This document shows, one piece after another, positions 11,691 to 22,833 of a stretch of DNA of 64,000 nucleotides. Under the pieces are notes generated by a model. That model was given only the letters and a program-made list of their open reading frames with translations. It had not been told where the DNA came from and searched no databases. This stretch comes from Symbiodinium natans (taxonomy: Eukaryota; Sar; Dinophyceae; Suessiales; Symbiodiniaceae): the NCBI GenBank assembly GCA_905221605.1, contig CAJNDS010000768.1, forward strand, positions 759,293 to 823,292, written 5' to 3'. Within the stretch, counting starts at the first letter, position 1. Each line of letters opens with the position of its first letter. A program made the position numbers and the translations under genes.

Positions 11691-12317
11691 ACAAGAGGCA
11701 GCGTTGCAACCGGGATCCGTCAAAAAAGGGAACATCATTTCGAGAACCGACCTAAACTTCAGATCGAAAGATCCTCAAGACCCGCCGCCCAGCCGCCAGC
11801 ATCGGGATAACTTCCCGCATGCGTCCCTTGATGGTCTCGATGACAGAGGTGAAGGGCTCCAACTCCTGTCGTAGAAGAAGGGTTAAGGTTTCAGGTTTGA
11901 TTCTTCCGTTCAGCACTTAAGTCCTTATGTTTGCCTCCCGCCTAGCCAGCTAAACTGCGCATCCAGTCTGCAGGGAAACTGCTTGACGATTGTTTCCGAG
12001 AACAAACTGCTACATCAGATAGGGTTTCGGGCTGGGTGTTGGGGCAACTTTGCTTTTGTGCCCCTGTGAACCCGCTACTGTGCGCAAAGCTGTGGAATCC
12101 TTGCCTGCGGGTTGATCTGTTGGTCCTTTTTGGCATCCTAGAACTACAACAAGGCTAAACCGGCCACAGAGACATACAGAACCCAAGAAAGCCCATAATT
12201 AAATTGAATCCACTGCATCCGGGCTTGGAACGTCGACCAAGGAAGTTAAACCCAAAACTCTTTCTGCACTTGCCCTGTGACCGACCCTTTTGGATCCTAC
12301 ACCTTTCTTAACCTATC

Positions 12318-12720
12318 ACCCTAAACCCTACCAATCCCCAAAAAAACCCTAAACCCTAAACCCTAAACCCTAAACCCTAAAATGTGAACCCGAGACTTCA
12401 ACAACCCCCCACATGGCCCGGGCAAGGACTGGTGCCATCCCACAGCGCAACGTTCGAGAGCCCCGCCTCCATGTCCAAGTCCACCAATCCTTGCATGGTA
12501 TAGGGTTTGGGGTTTAGGGTTAGGGTTTAGGGTTTAGGGATTAGGGTTTAGGGTTCAGGGCTCAGGGTTTCGGGTTTAGGCCCTAAAGTGGTTTAAGGAT
12601 TTGGGGTTTGCAGGGTGTAGGGCTCAGGGCTTAAAGGGTCTAGGTTCTAAAGGGTGTATGCCTCAGGGTCTAAGGGGTTTTGGGCTTAAAGAGTACAGGG
12701 CTCCGGGTTCAAAGGTGTAG
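12318..12720. repeat. Telomere-type array then strongly decayed TTTAGGG region
   Basis: CCCTAAA at 12345-12380; from 12500 units decay into TTCAGGG, TCTAGGG and AAAGGGT forms. Confidence 0.75.
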
Positions 12721-13503
12721 AGCTTCGCGTTCAACTGGAGATAGGGCTTAGGACCTTAAAGCTTCACCAGATTTCACCAAACCCAGCCAACCCAGAACAT
12801 GAGAAGCCGCCAGTCGCTGCACCTAGCACGCACAACGAAAGGAGCCGCCCCTCAGGCTCCGATCTTCTATTCCAGGCTTCCAACCACTTCCAACATCCAA
12901 CAAAAAGCCGACAAAACAACACAAGCAACCATGCAAGACTCACGCACCGATCCCAACCCTAAGCGCCAAGTAACCTCGAACCACGTGCAGCTCCCCTTAA
13001 GCTCCTCCGAATCGGCATACGATAAGCCAAGCGGCGGATGTCTTTAAAGTTTTCGGAGTACAGTCGGTGCACCTCGGCTGTTTCATGAGGATCGAAGCTG
13101 GCTTGACCTTGCTGGGTAGGACGAGCACCCTAAACGGAACGAACAGAACCACCCTGCGCACCTCACATCTCCAAGCGATCAAGCCCTCAACCCTAAGCTG
13201 GGTTGCTACTTAGGAGCTTACAGCAACTTCAAGTGAACCGCATAACATGCTTACATGTCCATTGGCTTCCAGAAACATGTGTGCCTGTGCCCCAGAATGT
13301 CGAGCCTTGCCTATCTTGTGCTCAGCACCAAACCAGCCCTGTATACCTGTATGAGATATCTACCACGAGCCCTTGACCGACATCCCCGATGGAAATCAGG
13401 CGGGAAGTCTAGATCAGCAGTCCTAGACGCCTCGACTTCTCACTCTTAGAGACTTCAAATCTAGAAGTTACAAGGTTTCCTTACTTCTGTTACTCCACTG
13501 ATG
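12721..13503. other. No supported gene
   Basis: Unique, AC-rich at first; no clear exon. Confidence 0.45.
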
Positions 13504-13609
13504 CTACCAGTTGACTAAGAACCCCAAAAAAACACAAAATATTCTTCCTAATAAGGCAATATAGGGAGTATTTACTTTTTTTGTTTGGGGGTTCTTAAGC
13601 TAATAGTAG
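13504..13609. mobile_element. MITE-like element, family B
   Basis: Inverted ends CTACCAGTTGACTAAGAACC and, from the other side, CTATTAGCTTAAGAACCCCC, followed by A-rich arms. Confidence 0.6.
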
Positions 13610-14303
13610 GAAGTTCATTAGCAGCTTATACTCAGGGATTGGACCCTGAACTCACAAGCACGCCTCGACCAGCTCCGGGGCGGCCTCCCAACCAGGGAGG
13701 CCCTCAATCTGGAGAATCCTCGGCCAGTTTGAACGTTCAGGGTTTTAAAGGGTCTTAGGGCCTTTTTTGCCACCAGGGTTTTAGGATGTTTTAGGGTTCT
13801 AGGGGTGAAAGGTTGAAAGGTTTGGTGACGTACTGGTCCTACTGGCTCCTACTGCCTGTGCTCCAGCGACTCACAAGGTACAGGACAACTCGCCTATGCA
13901 TTCCTTGCAGAACTGTGTTCCGTTGGTTGCGACGGTTGGTTGGCAGTCCCATCCTGTTTCGGGGGGGGGCATACAATACAAGTGCGGACGGAGGAAGTGG
14001 GAGAGCGTGAGGGCGAGAGATCGAGAGAAATAGTTGGTGTTATTGTGTGCATCGTCTGATGGTCCAGTGAGCTCTTCTCATGTCTGGGCATTTAAAGCTT
14101 CCGGCTTAGGCATAGCGGGATGACGGACGCGAACTAAACCCCGTGACTGAAAATGGCACGCGTTGAGGGAGGGAGGGAGGGAGGGACTTGCCTCGCACAT
14201 CTCCAACGGGCCAGGAGTCCAGCATGAAGAATTCGAATCTAAGAACAGTGGGCACCTAACCCACAGCACTCTCGAAGCTGCGCTCCATGAGTTCTAGGTC
14301 GCC

Positions 14304-14960
14304 TCAACCCGCAAGACATTCGCACAAACACAGAAACCTAGGGTTCCGGGCGGTGGTCGCGGGATGTGAGGCTCTGAGGATCACAGGATTGGGGGTTGCA
14401 ACATACACAAGCACCACAGCGCGGCTCTGAAACCCTGAGGGCTGCTGACCAAGAGTCCGCTGCGCGTAGCGTATGGGAAGCTCCTGGGCGAGGTTGAGGT
14501 TATAGGGCTTCGCCAGGATGCTTTCAAGCATACTGGGAGGTTCATGGGTAGCTAAGAGTAGGGTTATGAGTACCCTAAGGGTAGTTAAGAGTAGGGTTAT
14601 GTGTACCCTAACATGAACCTTCAAGTAGGACTTAGGATGGGAGTGAGGAGGGCTCTCTTTGTGACACGGCGTGCATACAGCCGACATCCAGACCTCACTG
14701 CCGAAGCTTTCAACCTTGCTCGGGTCGAGGAGTGTACGGTCGCACCATGCCGGGCCAAGCTCCACACAAAGAGGCCCAAGAACCTCTTTAAAATGTTCTC
14801 CACGCTGACAGCCCTTGCAAGACCGTAAGGAAACCCGAATAAAACACATGCATCCCGTACCACTGTAAGAACACGTCTCTCGGCGCAAACACAAATCACC
14901 TGGTAAGATCGGACTAACCTTGCACTTCACGGACCAGCGCTCATCCAGGGTAATTGCCAT
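14304..14960 (-). CDS. Long open frame crossing a MITE; doubtful gene
   Basis: 218 codons are open, but the middle third is the translation of a family-D element (14533-14628). Flanking pieces (ILAKPYNLNLAQELPIRYAQ at one side, FGSEVWMSAVCTPCHKESP at the other) look protein-like, so this may be two exons separated by an intron that contains the element. Confidence 0.22.
   Translation of the reverse strand: MAITLDERWSVKCKVSPILPGDLCLRRETCSYSGTGCMCFIRVSLRSCKGCQRGEHFKEVLGPLCVELGPAWCDRTLLDPSKVESFGSEVWMSAVCTPCHKESPPHSHPKSYLKVHVRVHITLLLTTLRVLITLLLATHEPPSMLESILAKPYNLNLAQELPIRYAQRTLGQQPSGFQSRAVVLVYVATPNPVILRASHPATTARNPRFLCLCECLAG
14533..14628. mobile_element. MITE-like element, family D
   Basis: Left GGGAGGTTCATGGGTAGCTA and right ACATGAACCTTCAAGTA. 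Inside, AAGAGTAGGGTTATG occurs twice in tandem. Confidence 0.6.
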
Positions 14961-15348
14961 GTCATGTGGGGCCCCTTTGAGGGGTCCTGAACGCTCCCAA
15001 TTCTGGCCCTGACCCTCAGCTGCACGTCTTCAGCCTTCCAACCCTTTGTAGCCTCCAGACCCACAACAGCTGCAAGCCACCACGCCTAAACCTCCAAAGC
15101 CAACAAGCACGGAAGTCCACTCTCGCTGTCTGCGGCTCTGCGGTACGTGGAAGGCAAGGCACGCGATACGCAAGCTTCGCTGCTTTCTCCGGCGTCTTCG
15201 CATCAAGGATCCTTCGCACGCGGCTGACAGAGATTGGGCTGGGGGAGGGCTTTTGCAAAGCCCTTACCATGCGATCTTGGCACAAGACGCATCTTGCTGA
15301 AGGGCCCTTCGGGGGCTTGCTCTAGGGTAGCCTTGCCTGATGCGCTGT

Positions 15349-15742
15349 TAGGGTTTAGGGTTAGGGTTTAGGGTTTTGGGTTTTGGGTTTTGGGTTTAGG
15401 GTTTAGGGTTTAGGGTTTAGGGTTTAGGGTTTAGGGTTTAGGGTTTAGGGTTTAGGGTTTAGGGTTTAGGGTTTAGGGTTTAGGGTTTAGGGTTTAGGGT
15501 TTAGGGTTTAGGGTCTGCGGTTTAGGTTTTACGGATTTAGGGTTTACGGGTTTAGGGCTTACCAAAGAACACCCCCAAGCTCGCCCGGGCACTGCCGCAG
15601 AGTGATGGACTTCGGCTCCAGGCCAGCGAAGAAGACCACCTCTTTCATGGCTTCCGCCCCCAGGGTTTAGGGTTTAGGGTTTAGGGTTTAGGGTTTAGGG
15701 TTTAGGGTTTAGGGTTTAGGGTTTAGGGTTTAGGGTTTAGGG
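15349..15742 (+). repeat. Largest telomere-type arrays in the window
   Basis: About 23 TTTAGGG units around 15394-15515, preceded by TTTTGGG variants; after 100 nt of unique sequence about eleven more at 15664-15742. Confidence 0.95.
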
Positions 15743-16169
15743 CCCGAACAGCCCCCTAAGACCCAGAACCCCCAGCTTCTTAACTGCCAAACAAAGATCA
15801 GAGCGCAACATCAACCTGCGCACTCCTCTATCCAGCCTGCGTTCCACCTCAGCGCCGTGAGCCCCCCTAAAGGCCCCCAAAACCATGGACAACCCCAACC
15901 CCCAGAAAGGATCAACTTGGAGAGATCCGTGTGAGAAGATGCGCATCAAGGTAGGATCCGCACCTGCACGCCCTAAGCCCTGAACACCCCCTTTTTTTGC
16001 ATTCACGCTTGGGAAAACTGTAAACCTCAAAACCTCAACTCAGCCCTTTTTTTGCTCCTAAACCCCGCAAGCATCGCCAAGGGGCCTCGGCTTGCAAGAA
16101 CTCGTGCAAGCGCTCCTAGCGTGGAACAGCCGATGGGAGGGTTTAGGGACCCAGGAGGGAGAGCAACTC

Positions 16170-16228
16170 CACTACCCTAAACCCTTTTAACCCTAAACCC
16201 TAACCCTAAACCCTAAACCCTAAACCCT
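16170..16228 (-). repeat. Telomere-type array
   Basis: Starts CCCTAAACCCTTTTAACC then CCCTAAA units. Confidence 0.85.
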
Positions 16229-16395
16229 GCAAGTTCGGAAAGGCGGAAAACTCCAAAAGGCCTAGGTCTTAAACCCCATTGGGTTTGGGGGGTGGGGGGA
16301 GGGCTTCGGGCTCTACGCCCGACAGTCCTTGGAAATCTGCACCGCCGAGGAAGCTGAACTGAACCGCCTGCACAGCGCTGTGGACCAACCGGTTT

Positions 16396-16489
16396 CGAGG
16401 TTCATGGGTAGTGATAAGTAGGGTTATAGGTACCCTAAGTGGGGTTGTACGTATACTTACCATACTTAAAACTACCCATGAACCTCCAC
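16396..16489. mobile_element. MITE-like element, family D
   Basis: Left GAGGTTCATGGGTAGTGATA; right AAACTACCCATGAACCTCCA: nearly exact inverted ends. Confidence 0.65.
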
Positions 16490-16736
16490 GTAGGCAAGCA
16501 GAATCATAGAAACGCTTCACGCAAAGCGACATAGGGTGGGTCGTCGCTGACGTGTTGCCTTACCTATCCTGTGTAATTTGTCAAGCTCAATCGACTGAGC
16601 CTCTAAACACTAAGCCCACAGACCCCTTGGGACAGCCGACCGCCCACCTCACTCGCAAGCTCCTTGGCCGCAGCGTGCTGCGCAGCAAGTCCCATCTGGT
16701 TGCCTTGTTTAGGACGCTCAGGACGAGCAAATCGCC

Positions 16737-16830
16737 CTAAACCCTAAGCCTAAACCCCAAACCCGAACCCCAAACCCAAAACCCCAAACCCCAGACCCTA
16801 AACCCCAAACCCTCAACCCCAAACCCTAAA
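16737..16830 (-). repeat. CCCTAAA/CCCCAAA mixed array
   Basis: Most units are CCCCAAA, a few CCCTAAA. Confidence 0.85.
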
Positions 16831-16878
16831 CTCCCTTTACAACGACCCATCTCCAGCTCTTTTTCCACCCTCCCTCCC

Positions 16879-17180
16879 TTGGAGGTTCATGGCAGTTCAT
16901 GGTACTTACCAACCAATTACAACTGTACTTATGACCCACTTATAAGCCCCTTAAGTGCCCCAATATGGTTATAAGTACAGTTAAAAACCGTAACCCTTTT
17001 GCAACGCGCTTGGCTATGCTTCCGCCCGGCTTGGCTGTCCCAATACCCTGTACGTAACCCTAAAACCTAAACCCCAAACCCTAAACCCTAAACCCTAATC
17101 CTAAACCCTAAACCCTAAACCCTAAACCCTAAACCCTACATGGTTAAAGTACAGTTATACTTGGTCCATAAGTACCATGA
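16879..17180. mobile_element. Family D element split by a telomere-repeat block
   Basis: Left TTGGAGGTTCATGGCAGTTC and GGTTCATGG..GTACTTACC; right ATAAGTACCATGAACCAA. Between them a CCCTAAA array (17056-17140) separates the matching halves (TATGGTTATAAGTACAGTTA on one side, TGGTTAAAGTACAGTTATAC on the other). Confidence 0.55.
17056..17140 (-). repeat. Telomere-type array within a family-D element
   Basis: About eleven CCCTAAA units with one CCTAAT slip. Confidence 0.9.
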
Positions 17181-17258
17181 ACCAAGCGCAAGGCCCCGGA
17201 GTCCATTCCGAGCGGCCACGGGCCGTAGCTTCGGAAGCATGGCAGCCACCAGTTGGGT

Positions 17259-17375
17259 GTTTAGGGTTTAGGGTTTAGGGTTTCGGGTTTAGGGTTTAGG
17301 GTTTCGGGTTTGGGGTTTAGGGTTTGGGGTTTCGGGTTTAGGGTTTAGGGTTTGGGGTTTAGGGTTTGGGGTTTC
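17259..17375 (+). repeat. TTTAGGG/TTTCGGG/TTTGGGG array
   Basis: Higher-order pattern: every second or third unit is TTTCGGG or TTTGGGG. Confidence 0.85.
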
Positions 17376-18312
17376 GGGGGGCTGGGTTTGTCTTTGTTTG
17401 TCTCCGGGCTTCTGCTTTCTGAATATGGGGTGGGGGTCAGGAGGGTAAGGGGGGGTGGGGGTGGGAGAGTTTGGGCTTGTGGGCTTCGGGGTTGCTTCTT
17501 TAGGTTTTGGGGTCTTTTCTTTGTTTTAGGGGGGGTTGGGGTTTAGAGTTTAGGGTTTAGGGTCCGCGGCCTCGATGGCTTTGAAGGCAAGGCTTGGAAT
17601 CCCACCCCTCAAGCCCCGGTGCATGAACGTCCATAATGGTGGCTTCGGGTCAAGAGGGCGCGGGTTGGGGTCTAGGGTTTAGGGTTTCGCGTTTAGGGCT
17701 TAGGGCCGTTGAGGGTTTAGGGTGTCGGCGCGGTTGAGGCTTGTTGGCTGCCTTGAGTCGAGGTCACATCAAAAGCATCTGGTATGCCCTGGGCCCCTCT
17801 CGGGGGCCCGTCGTTCAAGAACCCTTGACAATATACAGGACATTGAACAGAGGGGCTCGGATCCCTTGAAAGAAATTGCCCGCCAAGTCATGTACACAGT
17901 CGCTCAAGTCAGTCTTCGGGATTGGGGCTAGCATCGCCCGCCTCCGCAACAGACATGAATCCTTCTTTCTCGAGCTCCTAAACCCTAAACCCAAAACCCT
18001 TTTTTGCCTAAACCCTAAACCCTAAACCCTTTTTGCAACTGGGCTTGAGGACTAGCCAGATTCAAGGTGGAGGTGGGTGTCAGGCTTTCGTTCCCACTTG
18101 TTGCATGCTCCGTAAGCACACGGTCTCCATGACGAAAACCTAAACCCTAAACCTTTTTACCCCGCCCCTCCCTCCACCAGTGTCAGGCCTTGAGGTTTGC
18201 CCGCTTCGGTGGCGGCGTTACAGTCACCGACTCCGCTGGGGCCGCCGGGGCCTCTCTCTAGAGTTTGCTGAGATACTTCTCTGTTTAGGGTTTAGGGTTT
18301 AGGGTTTAGGGT

Positions 18313-18528
18313 TTAGGGTTTCGGGTAGTAGTGCGATGTGGGGGGTGCAGAGCTGTTAGGTGGGAGGACGTCGTGCGCCCAGCAAAAGCCTGCAACCACA
18401 AGACCGCGGCTGATCTTTTGGGATGACCGAAATGGAAGCATGCTTCTGCTACGCTCAGAGGAGGCCATGCTATCTGAATGTGGTGTTGGAGCCTGTGCCG
18501 GCGACGGCTCACGGGGTGATGTCACCAT
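18313..18528 (-). CDS. Possible C-terminal exon ended by a telomere repeat
   Basis: 71 codons (MVTSPREPSPAQAPTPHSD ... SAPPTSHYYPKP) whose stop TAA is the first CCCTAA unit of the repeat block at 18283-18325. Pro/Ser-rich. An overlapping plus-strand frame (18423-18860) is also open. Confidence 0.24.
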   Translation of the reverse strand: MVTSPREPSPAQAPTPHSDSMASSERSRSMLPFRSSQKISRGLVVAGFCWAHDVLPPNSSAPPTSHYYPKP

Positions 18529-19321
18529 GGCGTCAGCCTCAAGCCATGCATCGAGCTGCCCAAGACATGTCCATGTGGCTTTTCAAAGCTTTTCAACTAG
18601 AAGCCTGCAAACCCAATCTGTTTTCACTTAAACGAAAACAGACTGACGTCTTGACAAGTCTGAGAATTGCAGGCCGCCAGCCCAACCAAAAGTTCAAATT
18701 TAAGGTCTTTTTTGGCCCCCTTGCAGTGATGGTGTCCGCAAAACCTACTTGTAACTATGAAGTGACACTCTTACTTCCACCAATTTTCGCAACCAGTATT
18801 GTATGGGGCCTATTGTATCAAAGTTCCAAGCCCCACTGCAATCCCAACACAAATGCCTAAGCAAGAACATGTGATCAAACATGATCAAACTGTCAACGTT
18901 GGTTGCTGCTCTCTCTCTCAGCTTCCCCCAACATCCCGCAGCCACATAGACAATTGAACTTACGCTTTCGCATCTTGACCACACACTCGCCGATCGCTTG
19001 CACAGCAACCCACTTTTTCAACTCAGGCTTCTTTTAACGGCAACCCCCTCTCTCTCTCAGGCATTCGAAACGTCAAGCCTGCCAGGGACAGCTCTCGTGG
19101 CTACCCCCGTAACGGCAACCCCCTAAACTCTAAATCCATAACCCTAACCATTGACGGGACATAACGAACGGAGGCCGTAGGATGAAACCGGGAGACTCCA
19201 CAAAGCAATGCGTCACCGTGACAAACCAGTCCCGAGTGTGAAGGCCTTCGCGTGCCTACACTTGCGATGAAGTCCCTTGTCTCGTACCCCTTGTTGAAGG
19301 TTTAAGGCTTAGGGTTCAGGT
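18529..19321. other. Mostly unique sequence, no supported gene
   Basis: TAACGGCAACCCCCT occurs twice (about 19037 and 19111). CAGGCATTCGAAACGTCAA at about 19059 is shared with the 61.6-kb locus. Confidence 0.5.
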
Positions 19322-19852
19322 TAATAATACTCATAATGCCAATACCACTAATCATACGAATAATACGAATAATACGAATAATACAAATAATACGAATAAT
19401 ACGAATAATACGAACAATACGAATAATACGAAGAATACGAATAATGCGAATAATAAGAATAACAACGAATCATACTAATAATGCGAATAATTCTAAGAAT
19501 ACTAATCCTAAAAATACGAACAATGCGAATAATACTAACAATACTATTGATACTAATAATGCTGATAATACCAATAATTCTAACAATACTAATAATACTA
19601 ATAATACTACTAATACTAATAATACTAATAATAATAATAATACTAATAATACTAATAATACTAATAATACTAATAATACTAATAATACTAATAATACTAA
19701 TAATACTAATAATACTAATAATATGAATAACACGAATAATACGAATAATACTAGTAAAATAAGACTAACAAGACTACCAATACCAAAAAAAATACTAAGA
19801 CTAGTAAGACTAATAATACTAATAATAGTAATACTAATAATACGAACGGTTA
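19322..19852 (+). repeat. AATACT/AATACG trinucleotide-pair array
   Basis: More than 500 bp of AAT-ACT, AAT-ACG and related units; the best-ordered core is AATACT at 19575-19720. Asn/Thr-rich frames here are artefacts. Confidence 0.9.
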
Positions 19853-20123
19853 ATTACCTTATTACTTACCAATATTAAAATATCAAAAACACGAATCATA
19901 TTAAACCTTATATGAACAAACTTACTGTCGCATGGCATCCTTGGTTTTCTCTTTCTGCCTTCCTTCCTTTCTCAGCTTCGGATGCGCCATCTTGGCGGGG
20001 TCTTGCGTGCAGTTGCTGAGATTAGCAATTAAGGAAGCAACAAGTGAATCGGGGTGCATGCAGATTTAGTTGTCGGTTGTGCTGTGGTCGAGGCCCCCTG
20101 AGGGATCTGCAGCCACCCCAGTC

Positions 20124-20233
20124 CTACTAGTTGCTTAAGAACCCCCAAGAGAAAAAAAACTAAATTACTCCTGTATTACCCTTAACAAGGAAGAATACTT
20201 CTATTTTTTTGGTGGTTCTGAAGCAAGTAGTAG
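20124..20233. mobile_element. MITE-like element, family B
   Basis: Inverted ends CTACTAGTTGCTTAAGAACC and CTACTACTTGCTTCAGAACC, A-rich arms, about 110 bp, with the same layout as the copy at 13.5 kb. Confidence 0.65.
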
Positions 20234-20411
20234 AGTCAACAGTCGCCTGACTTTGGGTCCTTTCGGTATGGTTTTACAAGCGCTGGGCCCCTGCAACGAG
20301 TGGCCAACGGGAATGCAGCGCACTTACAGCTCGCAGGATGGATCTTCTTCATCCTGCCACTGCAGCAGTGCTAAAGCCAACAAGCACGTGGGGTCGTTTT
20401 CAGGGATCGGA

Positions 20412-20470
20412 ATTTAGGGTTTAGGGTTTAGGGTTTAGGGTTTAGGGTTTAGGGTTTAGGGTTTAGGGTA
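20412..20470 (+). repeat. Telomere-type array
   Basis: Eight perfect units; a three-unit block follows at 20587-20620. Confidence 0.9.
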
Positions 20471-21222
20471 GTACATACACAGCGGAAAATAAGAGCTTGA
20501 GCCGACGGGCAGCAACCAAACCGTGCCGGCATGCTCGCCTGGCACTGTGGTGAAGATAAAACTCAGCCGCAAGTCCTGCGCCCCTGCGGTTTAGGGTTTA
20601 GGGTTTAGGGTTTAAGGGTCACGATGGAGAGCACGCCGCTGGGGGGAAGGGGGGGAGGGGGCATGTGGACTTTGCGACTGCGCTGCCACCCGGCTACCGG
20701 CAAAGACTTCGTCTTTGGATGTAGGATATGTGCTCTTAAGAAAACACTTGTACCCTAACTCCAACATTCAGACAGCCCCCCGGGCAAGACACTTCAGAGA
20801 AGAGTGTCAATGAAATGGATCCAGCGCTCAATAAGTGAGACTCCCTAAGCTTAAGCTTGAAATGCCCTAGCTAGCAAATAGTCCCTGTTCCACGGGAGCA
20901 CGTCCACCACAACGGCCTGGATCTAGGAAGATCAACAAAACACCTTGCAGAGCTTTAGCTGGTTCATACAGTACAGGGCCAATGTCATCCGACTACAGAA
21001 CGGGAACCCGACTAGGAGGTCCCCCACCGGCTAAAGCTCTTGGACGCATGGAGGGAACCTGTGGCCGCCTCCATGGTGCAGGAAGCAAAGCTCTTAAGCA
21101 CGAGCCACAAAAAAACACAAAGACGATTGCCCACTGGCATGGGGCAATAAGTTGGCATGGGGCAACAAGCAGGCGTGGTGCATGAGTGAGTCGAGGCCAG
21201 ATTCGCGAATCGCTCTTGCGAT

Positions 21223-21633
21223 CTACCGGCGAGACTCGACAATCTTGGTGAGCTCATTCGGCGCATGCTCGACTTCTCGCTGGAACCGATTCAGCACACA
21301 GAGGTGGCATTCATGTAGCCGGCGATCTGGGGGCATGGGCGCGCCCCTCACGTAATTGATCTTCCAGGTGCTGGAGTCCCAAGACGACCAACCTGGCTTC
21401 GAGTCTTCATCCTCATCCTCCGGCGAGAGAACTGTACTTCCAGAGCCTCTCTGTGCCAGATGCTTGGCCGATGCTTTCCGAATAGCCTCCTGCCTCTTCA
21501 CCTCTGGGCCCCCCGCTGCTTCAGAGATCGTCTGCTGCTGCGAAGCCTCCCAGAGTTCACCCGACGAGGGAACCACCTGACGTAGCCGCTGCTGGGTCGG
21601 CTGCACCGTCGCCGTACTTGCCCCGCATCCCAT
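21223..21633 (-). CDS. Acylated-type hypothetical protein, first exon (MGCGAS start)
   Basis: One open stretch of 136 residues begins at an ATG in good context (CAACCATGG). Its N-terminus MGCGAST fits an N-myristoylation plus palmitoylation signal, common at the start of dinoflagellate signalling proteins (inference). A Gln/Ala-rich segment follows, then an acidic run (PEDEDEDSK), a Trp-rich patch (WSSWDSSTW), and a basic C-terminal part with HECHLCVLNRF. A GT donor (CGCCG|GTAGATC) overlaps the stop, so the protein may continue in further exons below 21.2 kb. I do not recognise the family. Nothing telomeric interrupts it; base composition is more even than in the surrounding repeats. Confidence 0.55.
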   Translation of the reverse strand: MGCGASTATVQPTQQRLRQVVPSSGELWEASQQQTISEAAGGPEVKRQEAIRKASAKHLAQRGSGSTVLSPEDEDEDSKPGWSSWDSSTWKINYVRGAPMPPDRRLHECHLCVLNRFQREVEHAPNELTKIVESRR

Positions 21634-22171
21634 GGTTGAGCGAGCACTCAACACTGCTTTCTACCCAACCAGGGGGTGCAAGGAGGAAGCCTTTGGACTT
21701 CTTGCATGGGGCTGCGTGACACTGACTCAAGTCTCTGTGGTGCGGTGCATGCGTGCGATATCAAAAAGCATGTCGCATTTCGGGGGCATGCCATGCTGGT
21801 GCCCAAATGGCTGTGCAGCCCAAGCGGTTCAGGGTTGGGTACGGGTTAAGGCTTCGACATGCACATGCACACGCACACGAGGCAGGCAAGGCAACTGGCC
21901 GCAAACAGAAGAGGTCACCACATACGTTCATACGTACAGCCGACAAGTGTCCAGAGGGGAACGATGAACAGCTCTTATAAAAGCTTCGAGTCCAGGATAG
22001 CCCAAAGCCATGGAAAGCTTCTTGCGGTCTGTTCTAGGTTGAAAGTATGTAACTTAGACCAAGCGCCATCTCGAAAGGGGTCTAGACGTAGCCAGCAGCC
22101 GACATGTTCGCCTGGACGTCGCTTAGCTAGTCAGCCCCAAAGACGTGGCAGCTACTCAGCCCCAAAGACTC

Positions 22172-22268
22172 GGGATGTTGCCACGTATACTAACAGTCCT
22201 TAATAGGGATCATAGTATCCCCTACTATGCTCCCTTTTAAGGACTGTTAGTATAAGAGGGAACATCCC
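22172..22268. mobile_element. MITE-like hairpin, family A, full copy
   Basis: Two arms of about 46 nt are near-perfect inverted repeats: one begins GGGATGTTGCC and continues TACTAACAGTCCTTAATAGG; the other, inverted, begins GGGATGTTCCC with the same TACTAACAGTCCTTAA core. Confidence 0.7.
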
Positions 22269-22833
22269 AACTCCCAACCAAACACCCTTGGGCTCCAAAA
22301 AGCCTCGGTTGGTGCTGCTGCCCGGCCCCCGCCGGACAAGCGTACAGCCGAGGCCTGTTCCAGAGCATCAAAGACTGACTGTGGCTCTGTGGCTCAACGG
22401 GGGTACTATTAAAACTATTATCACGATTATTACTATTCCTACTAGTACTACTGTTACTATTATATCGGTTTCTGTGATGGTTTGGGTGTGATGGTTTGGG
22501 GTTTGGTTCTCTAGTTGAGCCCATGTGTTCTTGCTGCTTCGGGGCTGAGTCTGTTCGGGTTTGGTCCGAAGTTTCTTCTCACACATGTCCGGTGCAGCTT
22601 ATGATGTTAAGATTCCGGCGCCTGCATGGCATTTCGGGTTCTCACGACTTGCGCCTAAGGCCTAAAAGGGCTTTGTTTTGGAGTGGGGACTGGATTAGGG
22701 ACCACGTTAACCACGTTAAAGCTCCCATGTGCCCGCTCAACTCGGAAAAACATCGCTCTGTGAGTTTCTTGGAAAGACAATATGACTGCCCATGTGAGAA
22801 GAGCACCGTCCCCTCCACGCTCGCCCTCTCCGG

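Noticed and set aside
19336-19878. 180-residue Asn/Thr-rich protein
   Set aside because: It is the translation of the AATACT/AATACG microsatellite.
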